Positions 7,690-15,980 of a DNA stretch of 35,064 nucleotides are shown here, in pieces; position 1 is the first letter of the stretch; each line of letters starts with the position of its first letter. The notes under the pieces are model-generated. The model saw only the letters and a list, made by a program, of their open reading frames with translations. It did not search any database and was not told where the DNA came from. Source of the stretch: Dehalococcoidia bacterium (GTDB lineage: Bacteria > Chloroflexota > Dehalococcoidia > Dehalococcoidales > UBA1222); NCBI GenBank assembly GCA_003597995.1, contig QZJY01000010.1:1-35064 (forward strand), in the 5' to 3' direction. Made by a program: the position numbers and the translations under genes.

Positions 7690-7725
7690 TACGGCTACTC
7701 TGTACCAAATGGATAAAACAATTTG

Positions 7726-9483
7726 GTGGTAGAAAATATAAGGGCGTTTCAGTATTATAAAATACTTGAGGTAAGCCGCCAGGCAACTCCACAAGAGATT
7801 ACCGCCTCATATCGCAAGCTAGCAAACCAATACCATCCAGACAAAAATCCAGATGCGAAAGCTCACGAACTTTTTAAAAAGATTAACCAAGCGTACCAAG
7901 TCATTAGCAACCCCAATTCAAGAGCTGAATACGATAAGAGCCCTGCCGAATGCCCAGATTGTTGGGCTTACGATGTTATCCAGACCAATTTTCCTTACTG
8001 GCGTTGCACGCATTGCGGATGCCAATTCAACCCTGCTGTTCCAAGCGATATAAAAAGATTTCATGATGTTGCTATTCCTGAAAAATTGCGTAAAAAGCTA
8101 GAGCTATTTTCTAGCACTCAATGCTCCTTCTGCCGAAAGTTCTACACACAACCTTTCCTTTGTCCTCAAGATAAACTCACTTCAAGCTGCATGAATATTG
8201 AAGAATTGTCCCAACCTGAAAGAGACGAAAGGTTAAGCGACGCAAAGTGGCATTGGCGTATGATGGATATGATAGACCAAGCGGCAGAGTATGGAATTTT
8301 GACTAGATGCCGCAATCCTCAATGTGGAGCTTTGAATCCAAGCCCAAAGGCGGTGAATTGCTGGCGTTGCAAGCAAAATTCGTTAAGTTGTCCATCCCCA
8401 GAATGTGAGGCTAAACCGTTTCTCAGGTACGATTTAGCTTCCGAAAAATGGAAATGCCCAAGCAATAGTTGCCGAAAAACGTTCGCTTTTGTGAAGCCAA
8501 CACAGGTTGAAAAGAGAGCAGATTTGGAATTGTCAGAAGAGGTTTGCCCACAAGATAAATCCAACCTGTATTTTGATAAGCTAGTTTTACTGTGGAAATG
8601 CAAAAAATGTGGTAGAACTTACACCCACCAAGAACTTCATCCAAAACCAAAGCAGGCTGATATAAATAATAATCCAGAAAACATCAAAAGAGAAAATCCT
8701 GTTCAGCCGCAGTCGGAATCCAAACCAAAACAAGAAACTAAAAGCGAACAACCACGACCAACAAGCCAACCTGTTCGGGAATCCGCTTATCGGAATGCCT
8801 TCTGCCCCAATTGCGGTCATGAAACTTACTTTGACGGCAATAAATGCCTTAGTTGCCACAAGGAATTCGCCAAACCTCCAAAACTGAAACCTCAATATAA
8901 ATCCAAGAAAAAGATAGCGCTATCCTACTCCTTCAAACGAAGTGTCAGAGACTTCTTTTTACGCTTGTATATTCTGGCTGTTGGTCTCATCGGTGCATTT
9001 ATTCTTTGGGTAGGTTTTCTGCCAGTATTGCAGAATCGCTCAAATCAGAGCATCTTCAAACTCTGGTGGAATGCTGTCTGGTCATTCGGTGATTTCAGCG
9101 ATTATGTGCGAGGCGTCGCTGTTGTGATTGCCACAGCCCTAATTGTTGGTGGTCTATTCGGAGTATTACTAGCTCCATTCAAACGCTATAGCGCAACCAG
9201 ATTTATATTCCTAGGCGGTATTGCTGGGTTGGCGCTTCTTGGAGCTCTTTGGGGTGGTCTGTTGGATGGGTCAGTGAAAGTACTGTTTGCCATGGGTTTT
9301 GGTGGGGCCAATGCGCTTCTTTATGATGGTTTATCTGGTGGAATACCCACTGCTTTTCATCATTCAATAAAAGTGATGCAGTTAATTGCAAAATATGGCT
9401 GGCTAAAGATTTCTCTGGCTGGCTTCGGAATTTGGTTTGTAGGTACTTTGCCCTTCTCAACGTGGTGGAGAAGGTTAAGATAA
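7726..9483 (+). CDS. Membrane-anchored J-domain protein with multiple zinc ribbons
   Basis: About 585 residues from GTG 7726 (an adjacent TTG at 7723 is also possible; neither has a Shine-Dalgarno). Residues 8-70 form a J domain (Y-Y-K-I-L-E-V, H-P-D at about 37-39, D-K-N-P-D-A, I-N-Q-A-Y). Next come at least five Cys-x2-Cys or Cys-x3-Cys knuckle pairs (about 76-300), a Pro/Gln/Lys-rich linker (about 305-360) and another zinc ribbon (F-C-P-N-C-G ... C-L-S-C-H). The last 180 residues hold four or five hydrophobic helices. The J domain should stimulate an Hsp70; the rest suggests a membrane-tethered adaptor or a zinc-ribbon scaffold. Base composition is clearly A+T-richer than in its neighbours, suggesting transfer. 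Its function is unknown. Confidence 0.85.
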   Translation: MVENIRAFQYYKILEVSRQATPQEITASYRKLANQYHPDKNPDAKAHELFKKINQAYQVISNPNSRAEYDKSPAECPDCWAYDVIQTNFPYWRCTHCGCQFNPAVPSDIKRFHDVAIPEKLRKKLELFSSTQCSFCRKFYTQPFLCPQDKLTSSCMNIEELSQPERDERLSDAKWHWRMMDMIDQAAEYGILTRCRNPQCGALNPSPKAVNCWRCKQNSLSCPSPECEAKPFLRYDLASEKWKCPSNSCRKTFAFVKPTQVEKRADLELSEEVCPQDKSNLYFDKLVLLWKCKKCGRTYTHQELHPKPKQADINNNPENIKRENPVQPQSESKPKQETKSEQPRPTSQPVRESAYRNAFCPNCGHETYFDGNKCLSCHKEFAKPPKLKPQYKSKKKIALSYSFKRSVRDFFLRLYILAVGLIGAFILWVGFLPVLQNRSNQSIFKLWWNAVWSFGDFSDYVRGVAVVIATALIVGGLFGVLLAPFKRYSATRFIFLGGIAGLALLGALWGGLLDGSVKVLFAMGFGGANALLYDGLSGGIPTAFHHSIKVMQLIAKYGWLKISLAGFGIWFVGTLPFSTWWRRLR

Positions 9484-9576
9484 CTAGCTAAAAGCAAATA
9501 CAAACATCCATTGCAATGTAAATTTATCGCATTTCCAAAGGACTCAAGAAAACGAATAAAATAAAACGCCCTTATG

Positions 9577-9594
9577 CTACAGGTATACCTGTAG
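9577..9594. promoter_or_regulatory. Perfect 18-bp palindrome, possible operator
   Basis: CTACAGGTATACCTGTAG is fully self-complementary and lies 30 bp upstream of the lysA -35 box in the 180-bp gap after the J-domain gene. Its size and symmetry fit a binding site for a dimeric regulator; no regulator gene is adjacent. Confidence 0.45.
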
Positions 9595-9624
9595 GTTCCG
9601 GCTGGTATTATGTCTCTCATCGCA

Positions 9625-9654
9625 TTGACGTGAAATCGTCCTGCTTGCTATCAT
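9625..9654 (+). promoter_or_regulatory. lysA promoter, near-leaderless
   Basis: TTGACG (9625-9630), 18 bp, TATCAT (9649-9654), with TGC just before the -10. The -10 ends 8 nt before the ATG, so transcription should begin at or next to the start codon. Confidence 0.65.
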
Positions 9655-9662
9655 AAGAAAGC

Positions 9663-10970
9663 ATGAACAGCAGAATTACGCTTTTCCCCATCACATCAGA
9701 GGTCAACAAGGCCGGACACCTCGTCATCGGCGGGTGCGATACCACGGAACTGGCTGCCAGATACGGCACACCGCTCTATCTTTTCGACGAAGCCACCCTG
9801 CGCAAGCGTTGCCGTGATTTTAAAAACGAGTTCGGCAAACGCTATGCCGACACCACCGTGCTCTATGCCAGCAAGGCTTACCTCTCCGGCGCCCTAGCCA
9901 ATCTGCTCAAAGAGGAAGGGCTGGGCATCGACGTCGTATCGGGCGGCGAGCTTTTCATAGCCGATTCTGCCGGATTCCCCATGGATATGGTCTATTTCCA
10001 TGGCAACAACAAGTCCGTTGAAGAACTTAAAGTCGCCCTCAAGCGCCATATCGGGCGCATCGTGGTGGACAGTCTGGACGAACTGGCCATGCTCACTGCC
10101 CTCGCCGAGGAGAGCGGTCACATCCCCGATATACTGCTGCGCATCACACCAGGCATCGAGGCTCATACCCACAGCCATATCGTCACCGGCGGAGCGGGCA
10201 GCAAGTTCGGCTTTCCCATGTATATGGCCGAGGAAGCCATCTCGCGGGCGTTGGCGGCCCCCTCGGTCAACCTGGTGGGGCTGCACTTCCACATAGGCTC
10301 GCTTATCACCGATGTCTACCCGTACCTCGAGTCCATCGACCTGGTGCTGGAGCTGGCCGCCGATATGAAAAGAAAATATGGCTTCGAGCTCGAGGAGCTC
10401 AATATCGGCGGGGGATACGGAGTGGCCTATACCCTGGATGACCAGGCGCCGGAAATCTCCTACTACGCCGATAATATCACCTCCCGCATAACTGCGAAGT
10501 GCCAGGAGCTCAAGCTGACGCTGCCGGGGCTGGTCATCGAGCCGGGGCGCTCTATCGTGGCGCAGGCCGGCGTGGCCCTATACCGGGCCGGCAATATCAA
10601 GGACGTGGCCGGGCCGCTGCGCTACGTAGCGGTGGACGGGGGCATGGCCGACAACATTCGCCCGGCGCTCTACAGCTCCCGCTATGAAGCCGTGCTGGCG
10701 GGCCGGATGAATGAAAAAGATATGGCGGCGGTGACCATCGCGGGGCGTTTCTGCGAATCGGGGGATATACTGGTACGCGACATCAAGCTGCCGCCGGTGG
10801 CTTCCGGCGACATTATTGCCATACCCGTTTGCGGTGCATACTGCATCCCCATGGCCAGTAACTACAACGCCTCTCTCAAGGCGCCTATAGTTATGCTGGC
10901 TGGCGGCCGCGACCGCCTCATCCGCAGGCGCGAGACATTCCAGGACCTCACCCACTGCGACCTGCTGTAG
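9663..10970 (+). CDS. lysA: Diaminopimelate decarboxylase
   Basis: 435 residues. This PLP enzyme of fold type III decarboxylates meso-diaminopimelate to L-lysine, the last step of lysine synthesis. Visible motifs: the PLP lysine in V-L-Y-A-S-K71-A-Y-L-S; G-I-D-V-V-S-G-G-E-L; G-L-H-F-H-I-G-S; the phosphate-binding G-G-G-Y-G; E-P-G-R-S; and the active-site Cys region V-C-G-A-Y-C. Length and motif order are normal. The ATG has no ribosome site and sits directly after a -10 box. It heads a likely lysA-holB-ricT operon, with holB 16 nt downstream. Confidence 0.95.
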   Translation: MNSRITLFPITSEVNKAGHLVIGGCDTTELAARYGTPLYLFDEATLRKRCRDFKNEFGKRYADTTVLYASKAYLSGALANLLKEEGLGIDVVSGGELFIADSAGFPMDMVYFHGNNKSVEELKVALKRHIGRIVVDSLDELAMLTALAEESGHIPDILLRITPGIEAHTHSHIVTGGAGSKFGFPMYMAEEAISRALAAPSVNLVGLHFHIGSLITDVYPYLESIDLVLELAADMKRKYGFELEELNIGGGYGVAYTLDDQAPEISYYADNITSRITAKCQELKLTLPGLVIEPGRSIVAQAGVALYRAGNIKDVAGPLRYVAVDGGMADNIRPALYSSRYEAVLAGRMNEKDMAAVTIAGRFCESGDILVRDIKLPPVASGDIIAIPVCGAYCIPMASNYNASLKAPIVMLAGGRDRLIRRRETFQDLTHCDLL

Positions 10971-10986
10971 GATTGGAGGCTATCTC

Positions 10987-12018
10987 ATGTGGCCGGTGGT
11001 AGGACACGAAACAGCGGTGGCCCGGCTCAAACGCAGTCTGGAGAAAGGCAAACTGGGACACGCCTATCTCATCAGCGGGCCGCCGCGCATGGGTAAGATG
11101 ACTCTGGCTCTCACGCTGGCCCAGGCGCTTAACTGCTCTTCTCCCGAAGCCCCCTGCGGCGTCTGTTCACAGTGTCAGAGGATTGCCTCTCTCTCCCATC
11201 CTGACGTCCAGGTGGTTGCCCTGGGTGCGGCTTCCTCTGACGATGAGGCGCGTTCGCGCACCGAGATAAGCATCAAGCAGGTACGCGAAGACATCCAGCA
11301 CTGGGCCAATCTGCCTCCCTTCGAGGGCGGGTACCGCGTTTTTATAATCGGCGAAGCCGAGCTGTTATCATCGGAAGCGGCCAACTGTTTACTCAAGACG
11401 CTCGAAGAGCCGCAGCCAAAGGTGCTTTTCATATTGCTTACCAGTGAACCGGCGCGGCTGCCGGAAACGGTCATATCGCGCTGCCAGAGGCTCGACCTCA
11501 AGCCCGTGGCGGCTGGAAAAATCGAAGGAGAGTTGCTGAAACAGGGCGCAGCCGCTGAAAAGGCGCGGCTGCTCGGCCGTCTGTGCCGGGGGCGGCCCGG
11601 TTGGGCTATGGCGGCAATAGCCGACGAAAGCCTGCTTGAACGCCGGGCGGAACGCATCGAGCGTCTTATCGATGTCACCTTGGGAAACTTTGAAACCCGC
11701 TTCGAATATGCCGGCGAGCTGTCGGCCAGGTTCAGCCAGAAACGCGACGAGGTGCAGGAAACGCTGCAAGAATGGATGTCTTTGTGGCGCGACATCCTGC
11801 TGGTCAAAGCGGGCCTCCCGGAGTCTATTACCAATCTGGACTACGCGGGCCGCTTGCAAACGCTGGCCGATGGATTTAACATAAGTCAGCTACGCGCCGC
11901 TATCGGTGCCATCGGCCTGGCCCGCAAACAACTCAGGCAGAACGCCAGCCCGCGCCTGGTGCTGGAGGTGCTCATACTGGATATGCCCGCGGCTCATAAA
12001 AAATTTGTCAAACCTTAG
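10987..12018 (+). CDS. holB: DNA polymerase III delta-prime subunit
   Basis: 343 residues from ATG 10987, with GGAGG 7 nt upstream. This AAA+ clamp-loader subunit works with DnaX and HolA to load the sliding clamp. Visible: H-A-Y-L-I-S-G-P-P-R-M-G-K-M-T (Walker A), the zinc module C-(x7)-C-x2-C-x2-C of the DnaX/HolB group, a degenerate Walker B followed by A-N-C-L-L-K-T-L-E-E-P, and the sensor I region L-L-T-S-E-P-x-R-L-P-E-T-V-I-S-R-C-Q. The C-terminal helical collar is present. The gene is immediately followed by ricT, an order also known from Firmicutes. Confidence 0.93.
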   Translation: MWPVVGHETAVARLKRSLEKGKLGHAYLISGPPRMGKMTLALTLAQALNCSSPEAPCGVCSQCQRIASLSHPDVQVVALGAASSDDEARSRTEISIKQVREDIQHWANLPPFEGGYRVFIIGEAELLSSEAANCLLKTLEEPQPKVLFILLTSEPARLPETVISRCQRLDLKPVAAGKIEGELLKQGAAAEKARLLGRLCRGRPGWAMAAIADESLLERRAERIERLIDVTLGNFETRFEYAGELSARFSQKRDEVQETLQEWMSLWRDILLVKAGLPESITNLDYAGRLQTLADGFNISQLRAAIGAIGLARKQLRQNASPRLVLEVLILDMPAAHKKFVKP

Positions 12019-12027
12019 GGAGATAAT

Positions 12028-13044
12028 ATGGCAGAAATCGTTGGAGTGCGCTTCCGCAAAAGCGGCCGGGTATACCATTTCGATCCGGCCGGCATGGAGC
12101 TCAAGCTGGGCGATAACGTGGTGGTAGAAACTTCGAGCGGCCTGGGGCTGGGACGCGCGGTGGTCTTTACCACCACCGAGGCCGCGGGGGAACTGGCCGG
12201 GCCACTCAAGCCGGTGGTACGACTCGCGACTCCCGAGGATATCGAGAGAGCCAGCCGCCTGTGCGGCAAAGAGAAAGAAGCCCTCGACGAGACAGTGCGT
12301 CTGGTGGCTAAACTCGGGCTGCCCATGAAGCTTATCTCGGCTGAGTATAACCTCGATGCCTCACACCTCACCATTTTTTTCAGCGCAGAGGGACGGGTCG
12401 ATTTTCGCGAGCTGGTGCGTGAGCTCAGCCATAACCTCAAGGTGCGCGTGGAGCTGCGCCAGGTCGGGCCGCGCGACGAGACCAAGCTGCTGGGCGGTTT
12501 CGGGCGCTGCGGGCGTGAGCACTGCTGCGCCACTTTTCTGGACGAGTTTTCCCCGGTCTCCATCAAAATGGCCAAGGTGCAGGACCTGCCCCTCAACCCC
12601 ATGAAAATCTCGGGAGTTTGCGGGCGTCTGCTGTGCTGCCTGGGCTATGAATGCGAACAGTACCGCGCCATCAAGGAAAAGATGCCGCGCGAAGGCCAGC
12701 GCGTTATGACAGAAGCCGGCCCTGCCGTGGTGGTGGGTCACAATACCCTGGAAGAGAACATCCTGGTAGAGTATGAGACCGGCGTAAGATTGGAAGTACC
12801 GGCGGCCAAGGTAAAGCTGATACCCTTCGAGCCCCGTCCTCAGCCCGCGAGGCCCGCAGCTCAACAGACAACTTCAACGGAGGTCAGGCCTGTGGAGATA
12901 CCTGAAGCCGCTTCGCAGGTGGAACCGGAGGCATCCTCTCAACCAGCCAATCCGAATGGAGAAAAAGCCTCCGAAGTCGAGGCTCCAATGGCAGAAGAAA
13001 AATCGACTGAACTATCAGATGAGGCGAACCCGGGTGTTCTTTAG
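12028..13044 (+). CDS. ricT: PSP1-domain protein, RicT (YaaT) family
   Basis: 338 residues from ATG 12028 behind AGGGAGA. The PSP1 core covers about residues 1-225 and includes seven clustered cysteines (C161, C166, C167, C198, C203, C204, C209), within G-F-G-R-C-G-R-E-H-C-C and G-V-C-G-R-L-L-C-C-L. In Bacillus the family member RicT joins RicA and RicF in an Fe-S-containing complex that affects RNase Y-dependent RNA maturation; whether that holds here is inferred. The last 70 or so residues are Pro/Glu/Ala-rich and probably disordered. The stop codon interleaves with that of the convergent HNH gene (4-bp overlap, TTAG). Confidence 0.9.
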   Translation: MAEIVGVRFRKSGRVYHFDPAGMELKLGDNVVVETSSGLGLGRAVVFTTTEAAGELAGPLKPVVRLATPEDIERASRLCGKEKEALDETVRLVAKLGLPMKLISAEYNLDASHLTIFFSAEGRVDFRELVRELSHNLKVRVELRQVGPRDETKLLGGFGRCGREHCCATFLDEFSPVSIKMAKVQDLPLNPMKISGVCGRLLCCLGYECEQYRAIKEKMPREGQRVMTEAGPAVVVGHNTLEENILVEYETGVRLEVPAAKVKLIPFEPRPQPARPAAQQTTSTEVRPVEIPEAASQVEPEASSQPANPNGEKASEVEAPMAEEKSTELSDEANPGVL

Positions 13045-13559
13045 CTGGTGACGTAATGCAGCAGGTATTTCTGCCACCTGGGGATGTTGCCCACGTAGCG
13101 GTGGGGTATATAAAAGGCATTTGATTCCCGTGGCTTTACCGGGACCTGTTTCAACCTCATATTGGCCTGCTCCGGCGTGCGCCCCGCCTTGTGCCTGTTG
13201 CACGGTATGCAGGCGGCTACCACGTTTTCCCATGTGTGGCGCCCACCCTGGAAGCGCGGTATGACGTGGTCTATGGTCAGCGTCGTTTCCCGCCCGCAGT
13301 ACTGGCAGATGAATCCGTCGCGGTGAAACACCCCCACACGCGTCAGCTTTCTTTCCGAGCGCGGGCGGCGCACCATGTAGTCCAGCTTTATTACCGAGGG
13401 AATGGGGTAGGCCGCGCGTGAGCTGTGGAAGTATCCCAGGCCATCCTCCAGCATCTCCGCTTTGCCTTCAAGCACGAGGGCTACCGCTCGGCGTGCCTGG
13501 CAGATGTTCAGGGGTTCGTAGCTCTGATTGAGCACCAGCACCGGAGTGTTGATAAGCAC
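13041..13559 (-). CDS. HNH endonuclease
   Basis: 172 residues from GTG 13559 with a weak GAGAG upstream. The C-terminal half carries the HNH fold: C-Q-Y-C-G, then T-I-D-H-V-I-P-R, G-G-x-x-T-W-E-N, and C-I-P-C-N-x-x-K. The N-terminal 70 residues (V-L-N-Q-S-Y-E-P-L-N-I-C ... R-A-V-A-L-V-L-E-G-K-A-E) are the characteristic extension of the widespread chromosomal HNH family of Actinobacteria, Chloroflexi and Cyanobacteria, whose role is not established. It is not next to mobile-element genes. A promoter (TTGCCA-18-TAGAAT, 13617-13588) lies upstream. Confidence 0.9.
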   Translation of the reverse strand: MLINTPVLVLNQSYEPLNICQARRAVALVLEGKAEMLEDGLGYFHSSRAAYPIPSVIKLDYMVRRPRSERKLTRVGVFHRDGFICQYCGRETTLTIDHVIPRFQGGRHTWENVVAACIPCNRHKAGRTPEQANMRLKQVPVKPRESNAFYIPHRYVGNIPRWQKYLLHYVTS

Positions 13560-13587
13560 AGGTCTCTCGCTGATATTGAGTTGCTAT

Positions 13588-13617
13588 ATTCTAGGCTAAA
13601 AGCAGGGCGGATGGCAA
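13588..13617 (-). promoter_or_regulatory. Promoter of the HNH gene
   Basis: The minus strand carries TTGCCA (13617-13612), 18 bp, TAGAAT (13593-13588); the predicted leader is about 22 nt. Confidence 0.55.
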
Positions 13618-13676
13618 GTTCGAGGCCGCAGCATGGCGTAAGATGGTCTGAGCGGCAGCAATCTACAGTTTGGTAC

Positions 13677-13705
13677 TAGACAGAGCATTCGAATGCGATT
13701 ATACT
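13677..13705 (+). promoter_or_regulatory. Promoter of the small membrane protein gene
   Basis: TAGACA (13677-13682), 17 bp, TATACT (13700-13705). It overlaps the in-frame ATG at 13693, so it argues for initiation at ATG 13723 instead. Confidence 0.6.
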
Positions 13706-13722
13706 CAAAACGGGGCCAAGAT

Positions 13723-14034
13723 ATGAAAGATATATTTATACCCCGCACGCTTCTCGGCCGCTGGGCGGTCGGCCTCATCGTAGCCTTCTTTTTCTTTCTG
13801 GTCCTGTTTTTGATTATCGCCGCCTCAGGGGCGCGCGGCGGCGACACATTTTTCAGCAACATGGCGCTGGCTCTTCCTATGCTGGCGTCCGCCCTTTGCG
13901 GTGTGGCTGCCTTTATCACGGGTTTGGTAGCCATCATCATGAGCAAGGAGCGGGCCATTTTCGTTATGATTGCGACGGTCCTCGGGTTTAACGTCCTCGT
14001 TTTCGGGCTCGGCGAGATTCTATTTCCACATTGA
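13723..14034 (+). CDS. Small integral membrane protein, unknown function
   Basis: 103 residues from ATG 13723, chosen because the best promoter lies across the alternative ATG 13693. Three hydrophobic helices are visible: about residues 14-36 (V-G-L-I-V-A-F-F-F-F-L-V-L-F), 51-75 and 80-98. The Lys/Arg distribution gives a short cytoplasmic N-terminus. No recognised family; it resembles the small permease-like proteins often scattered in Chloroflexota genomes. It is transcribed alone and divergently from the HNH gene. Confidence 0.7.
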   Translation: MKDIFIPRTLLGRWAVGLIVAFFFFLVLFLIIAASGARGGDTFFSNMALALPMLASALCGVAAFITGLVAIIMSKERAIFVMIATVLGFNVLVFGLGEILFPH

Positions 14035-14088
14035 TACCGCCGGAGCGAGCTACGCAGACCTCTGACAACACAGATTTGGGTTTATATT

Positions 14089-14310
14089 TCAGGGCTTTTC
14101 TTTTAGTTTACGCATTGCCTGATTGATGCTCTCGAAAGACTGGCTGAGCTTTTTTGTCTCTTCGGGGCTCGGTTTGGGGTCGGGTTTCATGTGGATGACT
14201 TTCTTGCAGGCGGGGCAGGTTACCGATTCCTCCCTCGCTATCTGGCTGAGCATCACATTCATGGCTGCATCGCAATCAGGGCAGTGAATTTCTATCTCTA
14301 AATCGCTCAA
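14089..14310 (-). CDS. Small zinc-ribbon protein, 73 aa
   Basis: Starts at TTG 14310 with AAAGG upstream. Two Cys-x2-Cys knuckles (C10/C13 in H-C-P-D-C and C32/C35 in T-C-P-A-C-K) should bind one zinc ion. A charged helical tail (K-L-S-Q-S-F-E-S-I-N-Q-A-M-R-K-L-K) follows. It is a cytoplasmic nucleic-acid- or protein-binding module of unknown role. The absence of overlap with other genes and the clean zinc pattern support it as a real gene. Confidence 0.7.
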   Translation of the reverse strand: MSDLEIEIHCPDCDAAMNVMLSQIAREESVTCPACKKVIHMKPDPKPSPEETKKLSQSFESINQAMRKLKEKP

Positions 14311-14439
14311 TATTCAGCCTTTCCTCAAAATGGACTAAAATTTACTTTAAAGCAGGAGCCATTTTGCCATTTTAAAAAGCGTGTCATCCTCCTCGGATTA
14401 TCTGAGCCGTTTTGCTCCTGCATCCTCGCGATGTCTTGT

Positions 14440-15042
14440 TTATGGGAGCATGGTAAGGGTCTGCAGCAAGTGCTCGAATCCGGGCGTATCGGCGTCTACC
14501 GTTCGTTCATCGGCGCTCACGCCGACTGTCCACTGCAGGCCGTTGTAGGTAAAAAACACCTCGCGGGTTACCATGGGGGAAGGCTTGAGCCCCAATACTT
14601 TGATCTCATAGTCGGAGCGCGTGGAGTAAAAAAAATAGGTGTGCTGTTCGGCGGGCATCCCGTTGACGTTGGTGGTGGACCGCTCGATTTGCCTGTAGCC
14701 GGAAAGCCCGCTGGCCGCGCTGATGGCATTCTGAATCATATCACCCACGGTGGTGGGGGTGGGGTATCTCTGGGCCGCCACCCACATGGTAGTCCGGTCG
14801 CGGTTCTGCCGGGAGTATGGGCCGTCGATATCCATCCTCTCGAAGCCGGTGTCATCGAGAAGCTGTACCAGTCTGACGTAGAAAGCTGCCGGGTACTCGA
14901 ACGACAGGTGCGCGATGCCCTTATCGGGCAGGGAGTAAGTCTTGTATCCGGTAGGGATAGGCGGGCTGCAGGAGGCCAGGATGGATAAACCCGCCAGCGA
15001 TAATAAGACCAGAGGCTTTAAAAAGCGTATGGATTTCGGCAT
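14440..15042 (-). CDS. Lipoprotein with possible PsbP-like fold
   Basis: 200 residues from ATG 15042. The signal peptide ends L-A-S-C25, a classic lipobox, so the protein should be lipid-anchored on the outer face of the membrane. The mature part (I-A-H-L-S-F-E-Y-P-A ... N-G-M-P-A-E-Q-H-T-Y-F-F-Y ... R-E-V-F-F-T-Y-N-G-L-Q-W-T-V) resembles the PsbP/DUF1795-like fold that begins with a F-x-Y-P strand and ends with a strand reporting sudden uptake or binding; the match is tentative. The promoter TTGACT-17-TAGCAT (15088-15060) overlaps the GTG at 15078, which excludes the longer start. Transcribed alone. Confidence 0.75.
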   Translation of the reverse strand: MPKSIRFLKPLVLLSLAGLSILASCSPPIPTGYKTYSLPDKGIAHLSFEYPAAFYVRLVQLLDDTGFERMDIDGPYSRQNRDRTTMWVAAQRYPTPTTVGDMIQNAISAASGLSGYRQIERSTTNVNGMPAEQHTYFFYSTRSDYEIKVLGLKPSPMVTREVFFTYNGLQWTVGVSADERTVDADTPGFEHLLQTLTMLP

Positions 15043-15059
15043 ATCTTTATTAACTCTAT

Positions 15060-15088
15060 ATGCTAAAGCCTCGCGCACAGCTAGTCAA
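15060..15088 (-). promoter_or_regulatory. Promoter of the lipoprotein gene
   Basis: The minus strand carries TTGACT (15088-15083), 17 bp, TAGCAT (15065-15060). The -10 has two mismatches. The leader would be about 12 nt. Confidence 0.5.
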
Positions 15089-15131
15089 ATGCCTTGGCAC
15101 CGAATTAAGTCCCAACTCTTCTGGACTCAAA

Positions 15132-15140
15132 TGATACAAT
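15132..15140 (+). promoter_or_regulatory. Extended -10 promoter, leaderless alpha/beta hydrolase gene
   Basis: TGA-TACAAT, without a recognisable -35, ends 5 nt before ATG 15146 and 8 nt before ATG 15149. The transcript would begin at the start codon. Confidence 0.5.
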
Positions 15141-15145
15141 AAATC

Positions 15146-15952
15146 ATGATGAATCTGCACAAATATGGCAATTCTCCATTCAAGATAGCTCTTATACACG
15201 GCGGGCCGGGCGCTCCCTGCGAAATGGCGCCGGTGGCCAGAGAACTGGCTGAGACGAGAGGCGTCCTGGAACCAATACAGACCGCCCTTACTATTGACGG
15301 AGAAGTAGAGGAACTCAGGCAGGCGCTCATGGAGAACGGCGCTCTCCCTGTCATACTGGTCGGCTACTCGTGGGGAGCCTGGCTCAGCTTCATGCTGGCA
15401 GAGAGGTATCCCTCGCTGGTGTCAAAATTGATTCTGGTAAGCAGCGGCCCTTTCACCCAGGAGTATGCTTTTGACACCGACCGCACGCGTTTCGAACGGT
15501 TGAACTCCGGTGAACGTGAAGAGATGCAGACACTCAAATCCGAGCTGGATAACCTAGCCTATAAAGGCGATAAAGATGCTTTAATGGCGAGGGTCGGCGA
15601 ATTGTTCGGCCGAGTCGACTCTTTCGACCCGTTACCACACACGAGCGAAGCCGAATGCCGCTGGGACATCTTTTCAGCCGTCTGGCCGCAGGCTGCGGCA
15701 CTAAGGCGCAGCGGAGCCCTGCTGGCGCTGGGCAAGGACATCAAATGCCCTGTGGTGGCTATACATGGCGACTACGACCCCCACCCCGAAGGCGGCGTCA
15801 GGATTCCCCTCTCCGGCGTTCTTAAGGACTTCAGGTTTATCCTGCTGGAAAAATGCGGGCATGTGCCCTGGTTCGAACGCCAGGCGAGAGACAGGTTTTA
15901 CGCAATATTGGAGCAGGAATTGAGTTTAATGGGAGAGCCACGACCTGGTTGA
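15146..15952 (+). CDS. Alpha/beta hydrolase
   Basis: 268 residues. The fold markers are present: oxyanion segment H-G-G-P-G, nucleophile elbow G-Y-S-W-G, the acid in H-G-D-Y-D and the catalytic His in C-G-H-V-P-W. The H-G-G-P-G plus G-Y-S-W-G combination is seen in prolyl-iminopeptidase-like and related hydrolases, but the protein is short and its substrate cannot be inferred. No signal peptide. A second ATG at 15149 is an equally good start; the N-terminal hydrophilic stretch is short in both cases. No Shine-Dalgarno is present. Confidence 0.88.
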   Translation: MMNLHKYGNSPFKIALIHGGPGAPCEMAPVARELAETRGVLEPIQTALTIDGEVEELRQALMENGALPVILVGYSWGAWLSFMLAERYPSLVSKLILVSSGPFTQEYAFDTDRTRFERLNSGEREEMQTLKSELDNLAYKGDKDALMARVGELFGRVDSFDPLPHTSEAECRWDIFSAVWPQAAALRRSGALLALGKDIKCPVVAIHGDYDPHPEGGVRIPLSGVLKDFRFILLEKCGHVPWFERQARDRFYAILEQELSLMGEPRPG

Positions 15953-15977
15953 CAAACCGCTCCCCTTGTAAGATAAT
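15949..15977 (+). promoter_or_regulatory. Promoter of the AbrB/PIN pair
   Basis: TTGACA (15949-15954), 17 bp, GATAAT (15972-15977): a strong consensus promoter overlapping the stop of the upstream hydrolase. The start would be near 15984, inside the adjacent inverted repeat. Confidence 0.8.
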
Positions 15978-15980
15978 ATG

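Noticed and set aside
13041-13559. HNH nuclease as sign of a mobile intron, intein or phage
   Set aside because: The protein belongs to a chromosomal HNH family with a characteristic N-terminal extension; neighbours are housekeeping genes and no element ends were found.
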